From SZUA-448 sp045627185 (GTDB taxonomy: Bacteria; Bacillota; Clostridia; Lachnospirales; Lachnospiraceae): a stretch of 64,000 nucleotides of DNA. The stretch spans positions 1 to 64,000 of the forward strand of contig JAZQNE010000066.1 in NCBI GenBank assembly GCA_045627185.1. Reading direction: 5' to 3'. A program made the translations under genes and the position numbers. Positions 17,225 to 26,103 of this stretch are shown piece by piece. Within the stretch, counting starts at the first letter, position 1. Every line of letters begins with the position of its first letter. The notes below the pieces were generated by a model. The model did no database searches. It had not been told where the DNA came from and worked only from the letters and a program-made list of their open reading frames with translations.

Positions 17225-20095
17225 ATGAAAAAAGTTAAATCTGTTTATTCAAAAAAAGTTTGTTCCGTAATGGGCAAAAAATATACCCGGTCCACATTTC
17301 CCGGACTTCGATTTTTCAGTCTGCTTATGGCAGTTCTTTTCTGCTGTTCAGTTCTTGAACCTTCCTTACCTTCCATTCAAGCTTTTTTTAACAGCCGTGC
17401 TTTCCTACAAAAAGCTCAGGCGGCAACCGTAACATTCACAAAATCGGGCGGCTGGTTTGAGAATGCCTACGCCGAGTGGAAGGACATTTCGGGCGCAACA
17501 GCCTACGAAGCCTATGTAAAACCCGCAAACGCGCAGGATTCCGCTTATGTAAAGCTTGATTCGGAACTCATCCGCCATTATAAGGATTATTGGCGTGTTG
17601 ATGCTGTTGGTCTTAAGGCCGGGAATTACGTTCTGAAAGTAGTGGCAAAGACCGGCTCCGGTGATTTTTCCGCAACAACTTCATCCCTTCAGGTCGACGC
17701 TTTTGACAGGTCGGGGTTCGGCTGGGTTAACGGAACATCGTCCGGTGCATATAATGAAGACGGTACGCTCCGCAGCAATGCTGTCGTTCTCTATATTTCC
17801 CAGGCTACGGTTGATACCGTTAAACTTGATGTTACAACAAGCGGAAAAGGCGCAAAAACCTCCTGCACCGGGCTTGTTGAGATTCTGAACGCCTACAAAA
17901 AGGGGTACGACATGCGCCCGCTCTGTATCCGCATTATTGGAACAGTTGATAACAGCGGTCAGTTCAAGTCCTCAAAAGACAACAAGGGTGACCTTCTGAT
18001 TTCGGGAAACGGTTCGGAAGCATCAAAGCGCCTGTCCTGCGGCATAACTGTTGAAGGAATCGGTGAAGACGCTGTTGCAAAGGGCTGGGGCATCCGTATA
18101 AAGAATGCTTCAAATGTTGAGGTCCGAAACCTTGCATTCATGCTCTGCAATTCAAATGAGGGAGACAACATAGGCCTTCAGCAGGATAATGACCATATTT
18201 TTGTCCACAACTGCGATATGTTCTACGGTGAAGCAGGCTCGGATTCTGACCAGAATAAAGGTGATGGTGCGCTTGACGTAAAGAAATCAACTTATGTCAC
18301 ACTTTCCTACAATCATTATTATGACACCGGAAAAAGCAATCTCCTTGGACTTTCCGAAGGCACAACAGAGGGGCTTTTCATCACATATCACCACAACTGG
18401 TACGACCATTCCGATTCGCGTCATCCGCGCGTCCGTTACTATTCCGCCCATGTTTATAACAATTATTACGATGGTATCTCGAAATACGGCGTAGGTTCAA
18501 CGCTCGGTTCTTCAGTGTTTGTTGAAGCAAACTATTTCCGCAACTGTAAATACCCCATGCAGACATCCATGCAGGGAAGCGATGTTTACGGCGAAGGAAC
18601 CGTTTACGACACCAACAACGCTACATTTTCGAAAGAAGATGGCGGAACAATCAAGGCCTTCAATAACATTATGACCGGAGCATACACATTTATTCCCTAT
18701 GGCGGTTCCACATATACGCTGAGAGGCGCACAGACCGCTTTCAACCTGTCGGGCGCAACATCCTCCACCCATTTTGATGCTTATGTGGCCACCTCCCGAA
18801 ATGAGCAGGTTCCGGCAACCGTTAAATCCAACAAAGGCGGCAACACATATAACAATTTCGATACATCCGCATCCATGTATTCCTATACTCCGGATACCCC
18901 CGAAAATGTCCCCGCAATTGTAAAAGCGTCTGCAGGCCGCATGAACGGCGGTGATTTTTCCTGGACTTTCAGCGATTCAGCCGATGATTCGTCCTATGCG
19001 CTCAACACCGGACTCATGGCAGCCCTTCGCGCTTACAAATCAGACCTTATTTCCATGGGAGGTTCGGTAGCAGGAGGAATAGTGAATCCGACTGCCACTC
19101 CGACTCCCGTTGCAAATCCCACTCCGCTCCCGGGTATATCGGGAACACCGGCAGCCACGCCTTCACCGGATCCTTCCGCAACAGGCGCTGTAACTCCCGT
19201 GCCGGGCGTAGTTCCCGCCCCCGGAGAAGCTATGGTTTATACATACGGATGTAACAATCCGTACTTCACTCCCGCAGGTAAATCAAAGGAAAAAGGTCCG
19301 TTCACCGTAGGCGGTACGCAGTACAAATACCAGCTCAAGCTTGATTCGGGCGGTTCCCTGACATTTACCGTAAGCGCCGAAAGTGCTGATGTTGTAATAT
19401 TTGCAGCAAGCCAGAAAGCTGAGACTTCCTTCACCATAAACAGGAAAAAGTTATCATTTTCAGCAGCTGAAACAGTTGAACGCTTTGAACTGACCGTTCC
19501 CCGTGGCACACACACCATAGAAAAAGATCAAAACGGTGAAACGTGGCTGATTTACGTGGCTGTAACCGAAAAAAGCGGGAATAATCCCACAAACGTTCCA
19601 ACAAATGCTCCTACCGCTACGCCCACAAACACACCTAAGCCCTCAACAAATGCTCCTACCGGTATGCAGGCAGGACCGACAGAAGCCCCGGGAATCCCAA
19701 CAAATGCTCCTACCGATACACCCACAGAAGCCCCGGGAATCCCAACAGGCACACCCGGAACACCAACAGTTGTTCCCACAAATGCGCCTGAAGTTCCCAC
19801 AGCGTCACCAACCGGAATTCCGCAGGTTCCCACGGATTCCCCCGAAAAACCCACAGCGGCACCCGAAAACCCAACAAACGTTCCACAGGTACCCACGTCC
19901 ACTCCACAGGAACCCACGGCTGTACCGAAAACACCAACAAACGCTCCCGATTCATCCAAAGACACATCAAATAATCACAGCAACAATAATTCCAGCCATT
20001 CACTCTATCTTGTGCTTGCCGTAATTTCAGTAACAGCGGGCATACTTGCGGCAGGAGCTGCTGTATTTATCATTCTTCGAAAGAGGCATAAATAA
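17225..20095 (+). CDS. Cell-surface pectate lyase, polysaccharide lyase family 1
   Basis: 956 residues from the ATG at 17225, which follows TTGGGGA; an earlier in-frame ATG has no site. A long signal peptide (hydrophobic core near residues 28-45) is followed by a fibronectin-like beta domain (about 67-160), the PL1 beta-helix (about 162-560) with the catalytic-Arg motif RHPRVR at 399-404 and the DGALDV strand, a Pro/Thr linker, a small beta-sandwich (about 670-785) and a long PTNAPT-type stalk. It ends with one transmembrane helix and RKRHK, without LPXTG. It should cleave polygalacturonate by beta-elimination at the cell surface. Its stop overlaps the next gene's start by one base. Confidence 0.92.
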   Translation: MKKVKSVYSKKVCSVMGKKYTRSTFPGLRFFSLLMAVLFCCSVLEPSLPSIQAFFNSRAFLQKAQAATVTFTKSGGWFENAYAEWKDISGATAYEAYVKPANAQDSAYVKLDSELIRHYKDYWRVDAVGLKAGNYVLKVVAKTGSGDFSATTSSLQVDAFDRSGFGWVNGTSSGAYNEDGTLRSNAVVLYISQATVDTVKLDVTTSGKGAKTSCTGLVEILNAYKKGYDMRPLCIRIIGTVDNSGQFKSSKDNKGDLLISGNGSEASKRLSCGITVEGIGEDAVAKGWGIRIKNASNVEVRNLAFMLCNSNEGDNIGLQQDNDHIFVHNCDMFYGEAGSDSDQNKGDGALDVKKSTYVTLSYNHYYDTGKSNLLGLSEGTTEGLFITYHHNWYDHSDSRHPRVRYYSAHVYNNYYDGISKYGVGSTLGSSVFVEANYFRNCKYPMQTSMQGSDVYGEGTVYDTNNATFSKEDGGTIKAFNNIMTGAYTFIPYGGSTYTLRGAQTAFNLSGATSSTHFDAYVATSRNEQVPATVKSNKGGNTYNNFDTSASMYSYTPDTPENVPAIVKASAGRMNGGDFSWTFSDSADDSSYALNTGLMAALRAYKSDLISMGGSVAGGIVNPTATPTPVANPTPLPGISGTPAATPSPDPSATGAVTPVPGVVPAPGEAMVYTYGCNNPYFTPAGKSKEKGPFTVGGTQYKYQLKLDSGGSLTFTVSAESADVVIFAASQKAETSFTINRKKLSFSAAETVERFELTVPRGTHTIEKDQNGETWLIYVAVTEKSGNNPTNVPTNAPTATPTNTPKPSTNAPTGMQAGPTEAPGIPTNAPTDTPTEAPGIPTGTPGTPTVVPTNAPEVPTASPTGIPQVPTDSPEKPTAAPENPTNVPQVPTSTPQEPTAVPKTPTNAPDSSKDTSNNHSNNNSSHSLYLVLAVISVTAGILAAGAAVFIILRKRHK

Positions 20096-21051
20096 TGAAA
20101 ATCGTATTTCTTGAAATCAATTCACTTGGTGATGATGTTGATTACTCACCTTTTAATGAGCTTGGCGAAGTAGTTGCTTACCCGCTTTCGGATCCCGCTC
20201 ATAATGCAGAGCGTTGCATGGATGCAGATGTGGTAATCCTCAACAAAATCCCTGTTGACGCCACTCTTCTTGACGGAAATACGAAAACAAAGCTGGTCTG
20301 CGTTACTGCAACCGGGACCAACATCGTAGATTTTGCATACACAAACGCCCGTGGAATCACCGTAACAAACGTGAAAGCTTACTCAACAGAATCTGTTGTC
20401 CAGCATACCTTCGCGCTTTTGTTCTTCCTGTGGGAGAAGATGCATTATTATGATACTTTTGTAAAGTCAGGCGCTTACTCGGAAAACGATGTTTTCAGTC
20501 ATTTTACCGAAAAGTTTCATGAACTGGCCGGTCACACATTTGGCATTATAGGTCTTGGGACTATTGGCCGCCGTGTTGCGGATGTTGCAACAGCCTTTGG
20601 CTGCAACGTAATTTACTACTCAACAACCGGTACACATAATGACCCCGTATACCGTCGTGTGACACTGGATGAATTGCTTGGTGAATCAGATATTATCTCT
20701 GTTCACGCACCGTTAAATTCTGCAACAAAAGGACTGATTGGCGGCCCAGAACTGGCCAAAATGAAAACATCCGCCATCATCCTTAATCTCGGACGCGGCG
20801 GAATTATTGATGAAGCTGACCTTGCTGAAGCGCTTGAAAAGGGCACAATTGCTGCTGCCGGCACTGATGTTCTCACCCGTGAACCGGTTTCCAAAGACAA
20901 TCCTCTCAACCGAATCAAGGATTCCGGAAGACTTGTTATCACGCCGCACATTGCCTGGGCCACTGTTGAAGCCCGCTCGCGTTGCGCAGGCGAAGTTTAC
21001 GAAAACATAAAAGCATGGCAGAACGGAGAAAAAAGAAACGTCTGCATATAA
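20095..21051 (+). CDS. D-isomer 2-hydroxyacid dehydrogenase (glycerate/hydroxypyruvate reductase type)
   Basis: 318 residues. NAD-binding GLGTIG at 153-158, then the catalytic set R234 (NLGRGG), E263 (DVLTREP) and H285 (TPHIAWAT). The family reduces 2-oxoacids to D-2-hydroxyacids; the sequence is most like glycerate dehydrogenases, but lactate or phosphonate relatives cannot be excluded. Its ATG shares one base with the pectate lyase stop codon (20093-20095), so translation is coupled, an odd pairing of a cytosolic oxidoreductase with a surface lyase. Glycerate 2-kinase lies 2 kb downstream, which supports a hydroxypyruvate-to-glycerate role. Confidence 0.85.
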   Translation: MKIVFLEINSLGDDVDYSPFNELGEVVAYPLSDPAHNAERCMDADVVILNKIPVDATLLDGNTKTKLVCVTATGTNIVDFAYTNARGITVTNVKAYSTESVVQHTFALLFFLWEKMHYYDTFVKSGAYSENDVFSHFTEKFHELAGHTFGIIGLGTIGRRVADVATAFGCNVIYYSTTGTHNDPVYRRVTLDELLGESDIISVHAPLNSATKGLIGGPELAKMKTSAIILNLGRGGIIDEADLAEALEKGTIAAAGTDVLTREPVSKDNPLNRIKDSGRLVITPHIAWATVEARSRCAGEVYENIKAWQNGEKRNVCI

Positions 21052-21059
21052 CTGCAGAA

Positions 21060-21087
21060 AACGCCGGCAGTCCGAACTGCCGGCGTT
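21060..21087 (+). terminator. Terminator of the pectate lyase operon
   Basis: 12-bp perfect stem (21060-21071 with 21076-21087), CCGA loop, then GTTTTATTGTTTTT, starting 8 bp after the stop codon. Confidence 0.9.
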
Positions 21088-21106
21088 GTTTTATTGTTTT
21101 TGGATA

Positions 21107-21739
21107 TCAATCTTCATCTTTTATTTGCAAATCTTTCTGACGGTTCTGCTCTTCTATCCAATCCATATCCCAGCCTTCAGCATTATAACCATAGCCGGGG
21201 ATAAACACCGTGTCGCTTCCTATGCTTACTATTCCACCCAATTGCACAATACAACCTGTTCCGTCAGACAATGCATAATGATACGTGGTAAACCCCGAAC
21301 CACCGGCACTTTCAAAACAACCGGCAACCTTATTAAGTTCACTTACAACATAATTGTCACCTTCGGACAAGCTCAGACGCTCAGTCTTTAATTCGCTCAG
21401 GCATTTTCTCACATCTTCCATAGTGCAATTTAACTGTTTTTCCGTAAGTACGCCAAGCTTATTTAATATCTCTTTTCCTCTGACTTTTAATTGCTGAAGT
21501 TCTTTATTAATCATAGTCCATTGTTCCGGATCATAAACCGGGTAGTCTTCACCAAAATAGTGAAAATACCCTCCTGCGGGTTCTCCATTTTTTTCATTTT
21601 TTACAGGAACATTTGCTTCTGTTGCAGATTTTGCCGATTTTTCCGATTTTGCAGCTTTAGAAACCACAACGCAGGTAGAAATAGTCCCAATGCATATAGC
21701 AAGTAATAAACCAATAATAAGTGTTGTTTTTTTATTCAT
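21107..21739 (-). CDS. Membrane-anchored extracellular protein of unknown function
   Basis: 210 residues. One N-terminal hydrophobic helix (LIIGLLLAICIGTISTCVVV) then a Lys/Ser/Ala linker and a soluble domain of about 150 residues with no recognised family. The N-terminus closely resembles that of the protein at 34961-36079 (CIGT..TCV..SKA.K shared), though their soluble parts differ. It starts 21 bp after the stop of the Cys/His protein gene at 21761-22855, with a strong AAAGGAG site, so the two form an operon. The C-terminal part has GCIVQLGGIVSIGSDTVFIPGYG, possibly a small beta domain. Confidence 0.75.
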   Translation of the reverse strand: MNKKTTLIIGLLLAICIGTISTCVVVSKAAKSEKSAKSATEANVPVKNEKNGEPAGGYFHYFGEDYPVYDPEQWTMINKELQQLKVRGKEILNKLGVLTEKQLNCTMEDVRKCLSELKTERLSLSEGDNYVVSELNKVAGCFESAGGSGFTTYHYALSDGTGCIVQLGGIVSIGSDTVFIPGYGYNAEGWDMDWIEEQNRQKDLQIKDED

Positions 21740-21760
21740 AGCAAAATATCTCCTTTCATT

Positions 21761-22855
21761 TTAATGAATATATTCCAGAGTATATGCTGATATAATTTCC
21801 TCTGAATCGTACAATTTTATATAATATACCGTGTTGGCCTGTAGTGTGGTTGTAACAAACGGATCCCCAACCACCAAATCCGAAGCTATTTGGACGCCTT
21901 GTGAATTATACACCCTCATGTCCAGATCGCAGTTCGAATTAATTGCTTCGGCGGAAAAATAATACGTTCCCGAACTATTAGATACAAATCGATAGCAATC
22001 CGCGTCTATCGGATAATCAATCCTTCCAGATTGATAATCAGTATACAGATTAGCACTTTTCTCAAGAGAATCACCGGCCATGTCTGTAAAAGAAGTCTGT
22101 GTCTTAAGTGTATTATTGTTGTGCCCATACTGATGAGGATAATCAAGCACAGCAGATTTCCTTATTAGGTAAAAGTATGGACCGGCAAAATATCCGCCTT
22201 CATTCGCAACAGATAAAATATTCGAATCGGTTATAACAACGTTGGTATCAAACGACGTCTTTCTTATCGCCGCACTCCCCGGTTTGTGTGACCATGTTCC
22301 ATCACTATGCCTCATATAAAAGTGATAATCCGTATCATAGCAGTCACCATTCCATGCTGTGCCCCCAACCAACGCAATTTTTCTGTATCCGTCAGGAACA
22401 GTTGCCCCTGCGGACGAACTTTGTATTGTCCATTCAGTGCCATACTGCGATTGTAATGTTTCAAAATCGGCAACAAGACCTGCTTGAATAATGCTCATAA
22501 ACGCAGCAACATTTCCGACAACCGCACTGTTGTTCAGAGTATTTCTCCATGAATAAAAACTAATACTATCATTAGCAAATTCGCCAGGCTGCTGTTTATA
22601 GCAATAACTTCCTGAAGGGTCCGGGAAAGGTTCAAGTGAAAGAGAATACAACTGTGAAGCATAACCATAACAGTTCATTCTGTCCTGAAGATACACTCCA
22701 TAATTTTGTTCTTCCGAAAATGATGAGTTCAAACGATTTTGAACCACTGTGGTCGGATTTGCACGGGCACGAATTAATTCTCCATTTTTCATGAAGAGCC
22801 AACCAGCGATAACCACACAGATAACTGTCAAATATAAAAATAGTTTGTTTTTCAT
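21761..22855 (-). CDS. Secreted protein with a possible Cys/His hydrolase domain and a C-terminal PPC-like domain
   Basis: 364 residues with an N-terminal signal or anchor helix (residues 4-21). The middle has MNCYGYA (C62) and DYHFYMRHSDGTWSHKPG (H178, H190) with a later Asp/Asn pair (ITDSN, 209-213); this spacing resembles uncharacterised papain-fold-like proteins with 'YH.YR...DG.WSHKPG', but catalysis is inference. Residues 285-362 form a beta-sandwich like the bacterial pre-peptidase C-terminal (PPC) domain (DADCYRF, YYFSAEA, YYIKLYD). AAGGAGG lies 5 bp before the ATG. It is first in an operon with 21107-21739; the promoter carries an inverted repeat. Confidence 0.65.
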   Translation of the reverse strand: MKNKLFLYLTVICVVIAGWLFMKNGELIRARANPTTVVQNRLNSSFSEEQNYGVYLQDRMNCYGYASQLYSLSLEPFPDPSGSYCYKQQPGEFANDSISFYSWRNTLNNSAVVGNVAAFMSIIQAGLVADFETLQSQYGTEWTIQSSSAGATVPDGYRKIALVGGTAWNGDCYDTDYHFYMRHSDGTWSHKPGSAAIRKTSFDTNVVITDSNILSVANEGGYFAGPYFYLIRKSAVLDYPHQYGHNNNTLKTQTSFTDMAGDSLEKSANLYTDYQSGRIDYPIDADCYRFVSNSSGTYYFSAEAINSNCDLDMRVYNSQGVQIASDLVVGDPFVTTTLQANTVYYIKLYDSEEIISAYTLEYIH

Positions 22856-22903
22856 AAATACCTCCTTGTTCTTTATTTACTATTATATTAGCACGTTTAT
22901 AGC

Positions 22904-22918
22904 AGTAGGTCAACTACT
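22904..22918. promoter_or_regulatory. Inverted repeat over the promoter of the 22855 operon
   Basis: AGTAG and CTACT arms with a 5-bp spacer; on the minus strand the spacer contains TTGAC, so the dyad covers a candidate -35 (TTGACC) with TAATAT/TATAAT 17-20 bp downstream. A repressor site is plausible. Confidence 0.4.
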
Positions 22919-23108
22919 TTTTTCGTTTGTTTCGTTTTTTTGTAAATCGGTTACCGTTTTCGTTTGCCGTATGTTCTGTCCGAGGCATGTTTCTATATAC
23001 ACAACATAGGTTTTATGATATATTATTACAGAGAAATCCCATTGTAACAAAAGTAAATCCATAATCACGCGTTGCCGTATTTTTACCGTAAAGGGCATAG
23101 GAGGAATT

Positions 23109-24371
23109 ATGGCATTAAGAAAAGATGCTGACAGGATTATCAGCGAATCAATCAAAAAAATGCTTCCTGATGAGGCAGTAACCGCTGCAATCAGCGAAAG
23201 ACTTGCTGCGGGTGGTTTCGGAAGCGGTAGGCTCTATGTTGTTTCGATTGGAAAAGCAGGCTGGCAGATGGCGGCTGCAGCATCAAAATTACTTGGAGAT
23301 TCAATAGAAGACGGTGTAGTTGTTACAAAATATGACCACATCGGAGGCGAACTGCATAATATACGCTGTTTTGAGGCCGGTCATCCTGTTCCCGACGAAA
23401 ACTCCTTTAAGGCAACCCGGGCTGCCATTGAACTAGTATCAGACCTTAATGCGGACGATACGGTTCTGTTCCTTGTTTCAGGCGGTGGTTCCGCTCTTTT
23501 CGAGTCCCCGCTGATTTCAGGGGAAGAACTGTCCCTCATTACTTCCGAACTTCTTGCATGCGGTGCGGATATAATTGAAATTAATACAATAAGAAAGCGC
23601 CTTTCATCAGTCAAAGGCGGCAAATTTGCAAAGCTTTGCGAGCCGGCGCATGTATTTTCCATAGTTCTTAGCGACATTCTTGGCGATCCGCTTGACATGA
23701 TTGCATCAGGCCCTGCTTACCCTGATTCTTCAAGCAGTAAAGATGCGCTGGCCATCATACGTAAATATAATATCCCTCTGAGTGAAAAAGCCATGTCCCT
23801 TATGGAAACAGAAACACCCAAGGAATTGAACAACGTTGAAACGCATATTACCGGTTCAGTACGAAACCTGTGCAAAGCGGCTGCAAATGAATGCAAAAAA
23901 CTTGGCTATGAGCCTGTAATACTGACAGATATGCTCACTTGCGAGGCTCGCGACGCCGGCAGTTTTCTTGGTGCCATTGCACGGACGCACTCTGCCGATG
24001 CCCCGCGTCCCGGCTTAAAAGGTTGCGCCTTTATTGCGGGTGGAGAGACTGTGGTTCATCTGACGGGCCACGGAAAAGGCGGTCGCAATCAGGAAATTGC
24101 ACTGAGCGCCGCAACGCAGATTTCCGGTCTTCCCAATGTCTGTGTTTTTTCAGTCGGGTCTGACGGTACTGACGGTCCTACCGATGCTGCCGGCGGCTAT
24201 TCAGACGGAAACACCATGCAATTTCTGAAATCAAAGGGATTTGATATTTTTGAGACGCTGAAAAACAACGATTCCTACAATGCCTTGGAATTAACCGAAG
24301 GGCTGATAAAAACAGGTACAACCGGCACAAATGTTAATGATTTTGCCGTTGCACTGATAGAGTTCATGTGA
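23109..24371 (+). CDS. Glycerate 2-kinase (GckA/MOFRL family)
   Basis: 420 residues. The N-terminal domain has the family's VSIGKAGWQMA, the VSGGGSALF glycine loop and INTIRKRLSSVKGGKFAK; the MOFRL C-terminal domain has FIAGGETVVHLTGHGKGGRNQEIALS and SVGSDGTDGPTDAAGGY. It phosphorylates D-glycerate at C2 to 2-phosphoglycerate, entering lower glycolysis above enolase. AGGAGG lies 5 bp before the ATG. With the 2-hydroxyacid dehydrogenase at 20095-21051 it completes hydroxypyruvate to 2-phosphoglycerate, although the two genes are not in one transcript. A degenerate cre-like 14-mer lies about 150 bp upstream. Confidence 0.92.
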   Translation: MALRKDADRIISESIKKMLPDEAVTAAISERLAAGGFGSGRLYVVSIGKAGWQMAAAASKLLGDSIEDGVVVTKYDHIGGELHNIRCFEAGHPVPDENSFKATRAAIELVSDLNADDTVLFLVSGGGSALFESPLISGEELSLITSELLACGADIIEINTIRKRLSSVKGGKFAKLCEPAHVFSIVLSDILGDPLDMIASGPAYPDSSSSKDALAIIRKYNIPLSEKAMSLMETETPKELNNVETHITGSVRNLCKAAANECKKLGYEPVILTDMLTCEARDAGSFLGAIARTHSADAPRPGLKGCAFIAGGETVVHLTGHGKGGRNQEIALSAATQISGLPNVCVFSVGSDGTDGPTDAAGGYSDGNTMQFLKSKGFDIFETLKNNDSYNALELTEGLIKTGTTGTNVNDFAVALIEFM

Positions 24372-24426
24372 AGTTCACACAATTAAAGTCGCAAGTATTC
24401 CCGGCGTCACTAATAAAACAAAAAAT

Positions 24427-24458
24427 AAAGCTCCGACAGCAACCGCTGCCGGAGCTTT
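24427..24458 (+). terminator. Terminator after glycerate 2-kinase
   Basis: 14-bp stem with one mismatch (24427-24440 with 24445-24458), AACC loop, then TGTTATTTG. The A-run before it also allows use from the convergent BlaI-type gene. Confidence 0.85.
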
Positions 24459-24506
24459 TGTTATTTGTTTGTAACCGAAATATCAGGAAACATAAACCCG
24501 ATATAA

Positions 24507-24857
24507 TTATTTCTTGTCAATCAGTTCACGAAGTTCTTTTAATTCTTTTGCAGAAATCTTTTCTGATTCAAGAAGTGCAGAAAGCATAGCCTTTTTTGAG
24601 CCGTCGAAATAACGTCCAACAACTCTCTTAACTTCGTCCTTCTGAGCCTGTTCTCTTGAAACAAGCGGAATGCACTGGAAGCAGGGCTCTTCACGTTCAA
24701 TAATACCTTTTTCTACAAGCTTTGTGATAATGGTATAAGTGGTGTTTTTATTCCAGCCGATTTTATCTGCTGCGATAATGCTAATCTGCTTTGCGGTTAA
24801 AATTTCGGGATCGTTGTCCCAGATGATTTCCATTACTTTAAGTTCGCTTTCAAACAT
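24507..24857 (-). CDS. BlaI/MecI/CopY family transcriptional repressor
   Basis: 116 residues from the ATG at 24857, which follows GGGAGGATTC; an upstream in-frame start is unsupported. The family pattern is clear: winged helix with ESELKVMEIIW, LTAKQI, WNKNTTYTIITKLVEKGIIEREE, then the dimerising C-terminal helices. These repressors are inactivated by a BlaR1-type M56 peptidase. No such gene is adjacent; the only M56 gene in the window is 11 kb away (36144-37076). The binding site may be the TTGACA/TGTCAA dyad at its own promoter. It lacks the metal-binding Cys cluster of CopY, so a copper role is unlikely. Confidence 0.88.
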   Translation of the reverse strand: MFESELKVMEIIWDNDPEILTAKQISIIAADKIGWNKNTTYTIITKLVEKGIIEREEPCFQCIPLVSREQAQKDEVKRVVGRYFDGSKKAMLSALLESEKISAKELKELRELIDKK

Positions 24858-24901
24858 GTTGAATCCTCCCAAAAATGGTATATCCTTATTTACTTCTAAT
24901 A

Positions 24902-24927
24902 TTGACACATTGCTTAATTTTTGTCAA
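24902..24927. promoter_or_regulatory. Promoter and dyad upstream of the BlaI-type repressor
   Basis: TTGACA (24902-24907) and TGTCAA (24922-24927) form an inverted repeat with 14 bp between. Read on the minus strand, the right arm is a consensus -35, with CAATAT/AATATT 17-18 bp on as the -10. Autoregulation would fit; the -35 region resembles that of the M56 operon (GTTGACAAA.AT.AA). Confidence 0.45.
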
Positions 24928-25032
24928 CAAAAAAATAATAGTTTTCTTTTATTGTTTTCTTTTGCATTCGCTCATTTTCTCACAATTTCACACATTCTGT
25001 ATTGCTTTACCCTTCAGCACTTCATTTGGCAG

Positions 25033-26103
25033 TTATTTCAGGAAGTTTTCGACCAGCTTGCATGTCTCCTCAACGCAGAAAATCTGCCCGTGCGGGTAGC
25101 CGTTAAGTTTATGGAATTCAACCCCGCAAGTGAAAGAATCCCTAAGTATTTCCGAGAGTCTGCTTTTAACAACTCTGTCCGCATCGGAGCAGACAATAAG
25201 TACATCTTCGGTAACCTGCGGTGCATAATCCACGCTCGGAAGCTGATTAGTCATAAGATTCTTCATTGGCCCGACAAATGCAGGGAAATACGTGTTAAAA
25301 ACATGAAGCATGCTGTCATAAGGGGCAAGAAGAACCAGCTTGTCCCATTCTCCCTTTGCCGCTGCATAAACAGCCGCGCCGGTACCTACGCTATATCCGG
25401 CTACTATTTTCTGCTCATACCCCGTCAGGCCATCAACATACTTCCCTACAGCGTCCGCAAGCTCATACATTCCGGCACCGGAAGGCTCACCCTCACTGGT
25501 ACCGTATCCCGGATAATCCATAATCAGAATATCAAAATCCGCATAGGTGCTGAGCATAGGCTCATCGTTGAACTCACACATGGCAGTGCCGGATGACTGG
25601 GCATTCCCATAATAGAACACAAGCAGTTTTGACTTTCCTTTTTTCTGCATAAGTCCTGTAAATTTCCCGTTTTCAAGATAAACCTTTTCAACATTTTCAA
25701 GTTCCAGTGCCGGGGGCTCATAATAGTTATTCGGATAGAACAGAAGGTTCGTCTGTATTTTGCATATAATCACGTAAAACAGGATAATTACTGTCACAAC
25801 ACATCCTGCGGTAAACCATGGCCAATTCTTTTTAAGCCATACCGAAAACTTTGCAAACGGTCCCGGAAGACCTTTCTTTTTTCTTGCTTTTCGGATAATC
25901 AGGTAAGGAATCAGCAAAACCGCCTCAATAAGTGCCATAAAGAAAACAATGACTACTATTTCCAGTCCGATTCCTGCGCTCGAACTCATGCTTGAGCTCA
26001 TATTCGTCCCGTTTAAAATTTCAAGACCCTCTTTAATAATCCATATTAACGGATTAATAAACAGCTCCAGTTTTAAGACACCTTCAATAACACGTAATAT
26101 CAT
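25033..26103 (-). CDS. Membrane-bound alpha/beta hydrolase
   Basis: 356 residues from the ATG at 26103 (GGAAGGAGA 4-5 bp upstream); the longer frame has no site. Two hydrophobic stretches (about 46-71 and 97-114) precede a hydrolase domain with the nucleophile elbow GYSVG (S238), an acid near D307 or D309 (CSDADR) and H338 (YPHGQ). An FYYGNAQ motif (residues 163-169) gives the oxyanion region. It resembles 'BAAT/Acyl-CoA thioester hydrolase-like' or YqiA/FrsA-type alpha/beta hydrolases; substrate unknown. The catalytic domain should face outward if both helices span. It precedes the BlaI-type gene by 175 bp, but that gene has its own promoter. Confidence 0.78.
   Translation of the reverse strand: MILRVIEGVLKLELFINPLIWIIKEGLEILNGTNMSSSMSSSAGIGLEIVVIVFFMALIEAVLLIPYLIIRKARKKKGLPGPFAKFSVWLKKNWPWFTAGCVVTVIILFYVIICKIQTNLLFYPNNYYEPPALELENVEKVYLENGKFTGLMQKKGKSKLLVFYYGNAQSSGTAMCEFNDEPMLSTYADFDILIMDYPGYGTSEGEPSGAGMYELADAVGKYVDGLTGYEQKIVAGYSVGTGAAVYAAAKGEWDKLVLLAPYDSMLHVFNTYFPAFVGPMKNLMTNQLPSVDYAPQVTEDVLIVCSDADRVVKSRLSEILRDSFTCGVEFHKLNGYPHGQIFCVEETCKLVENFLK

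Noticed and set aside
19600..19960. CRISPR or minisatellite array
   Set aside because: The repeated segments are in-frame Pro/Thr codons of the pectate lyase stalk with variable spacing, not regular direct repeats.
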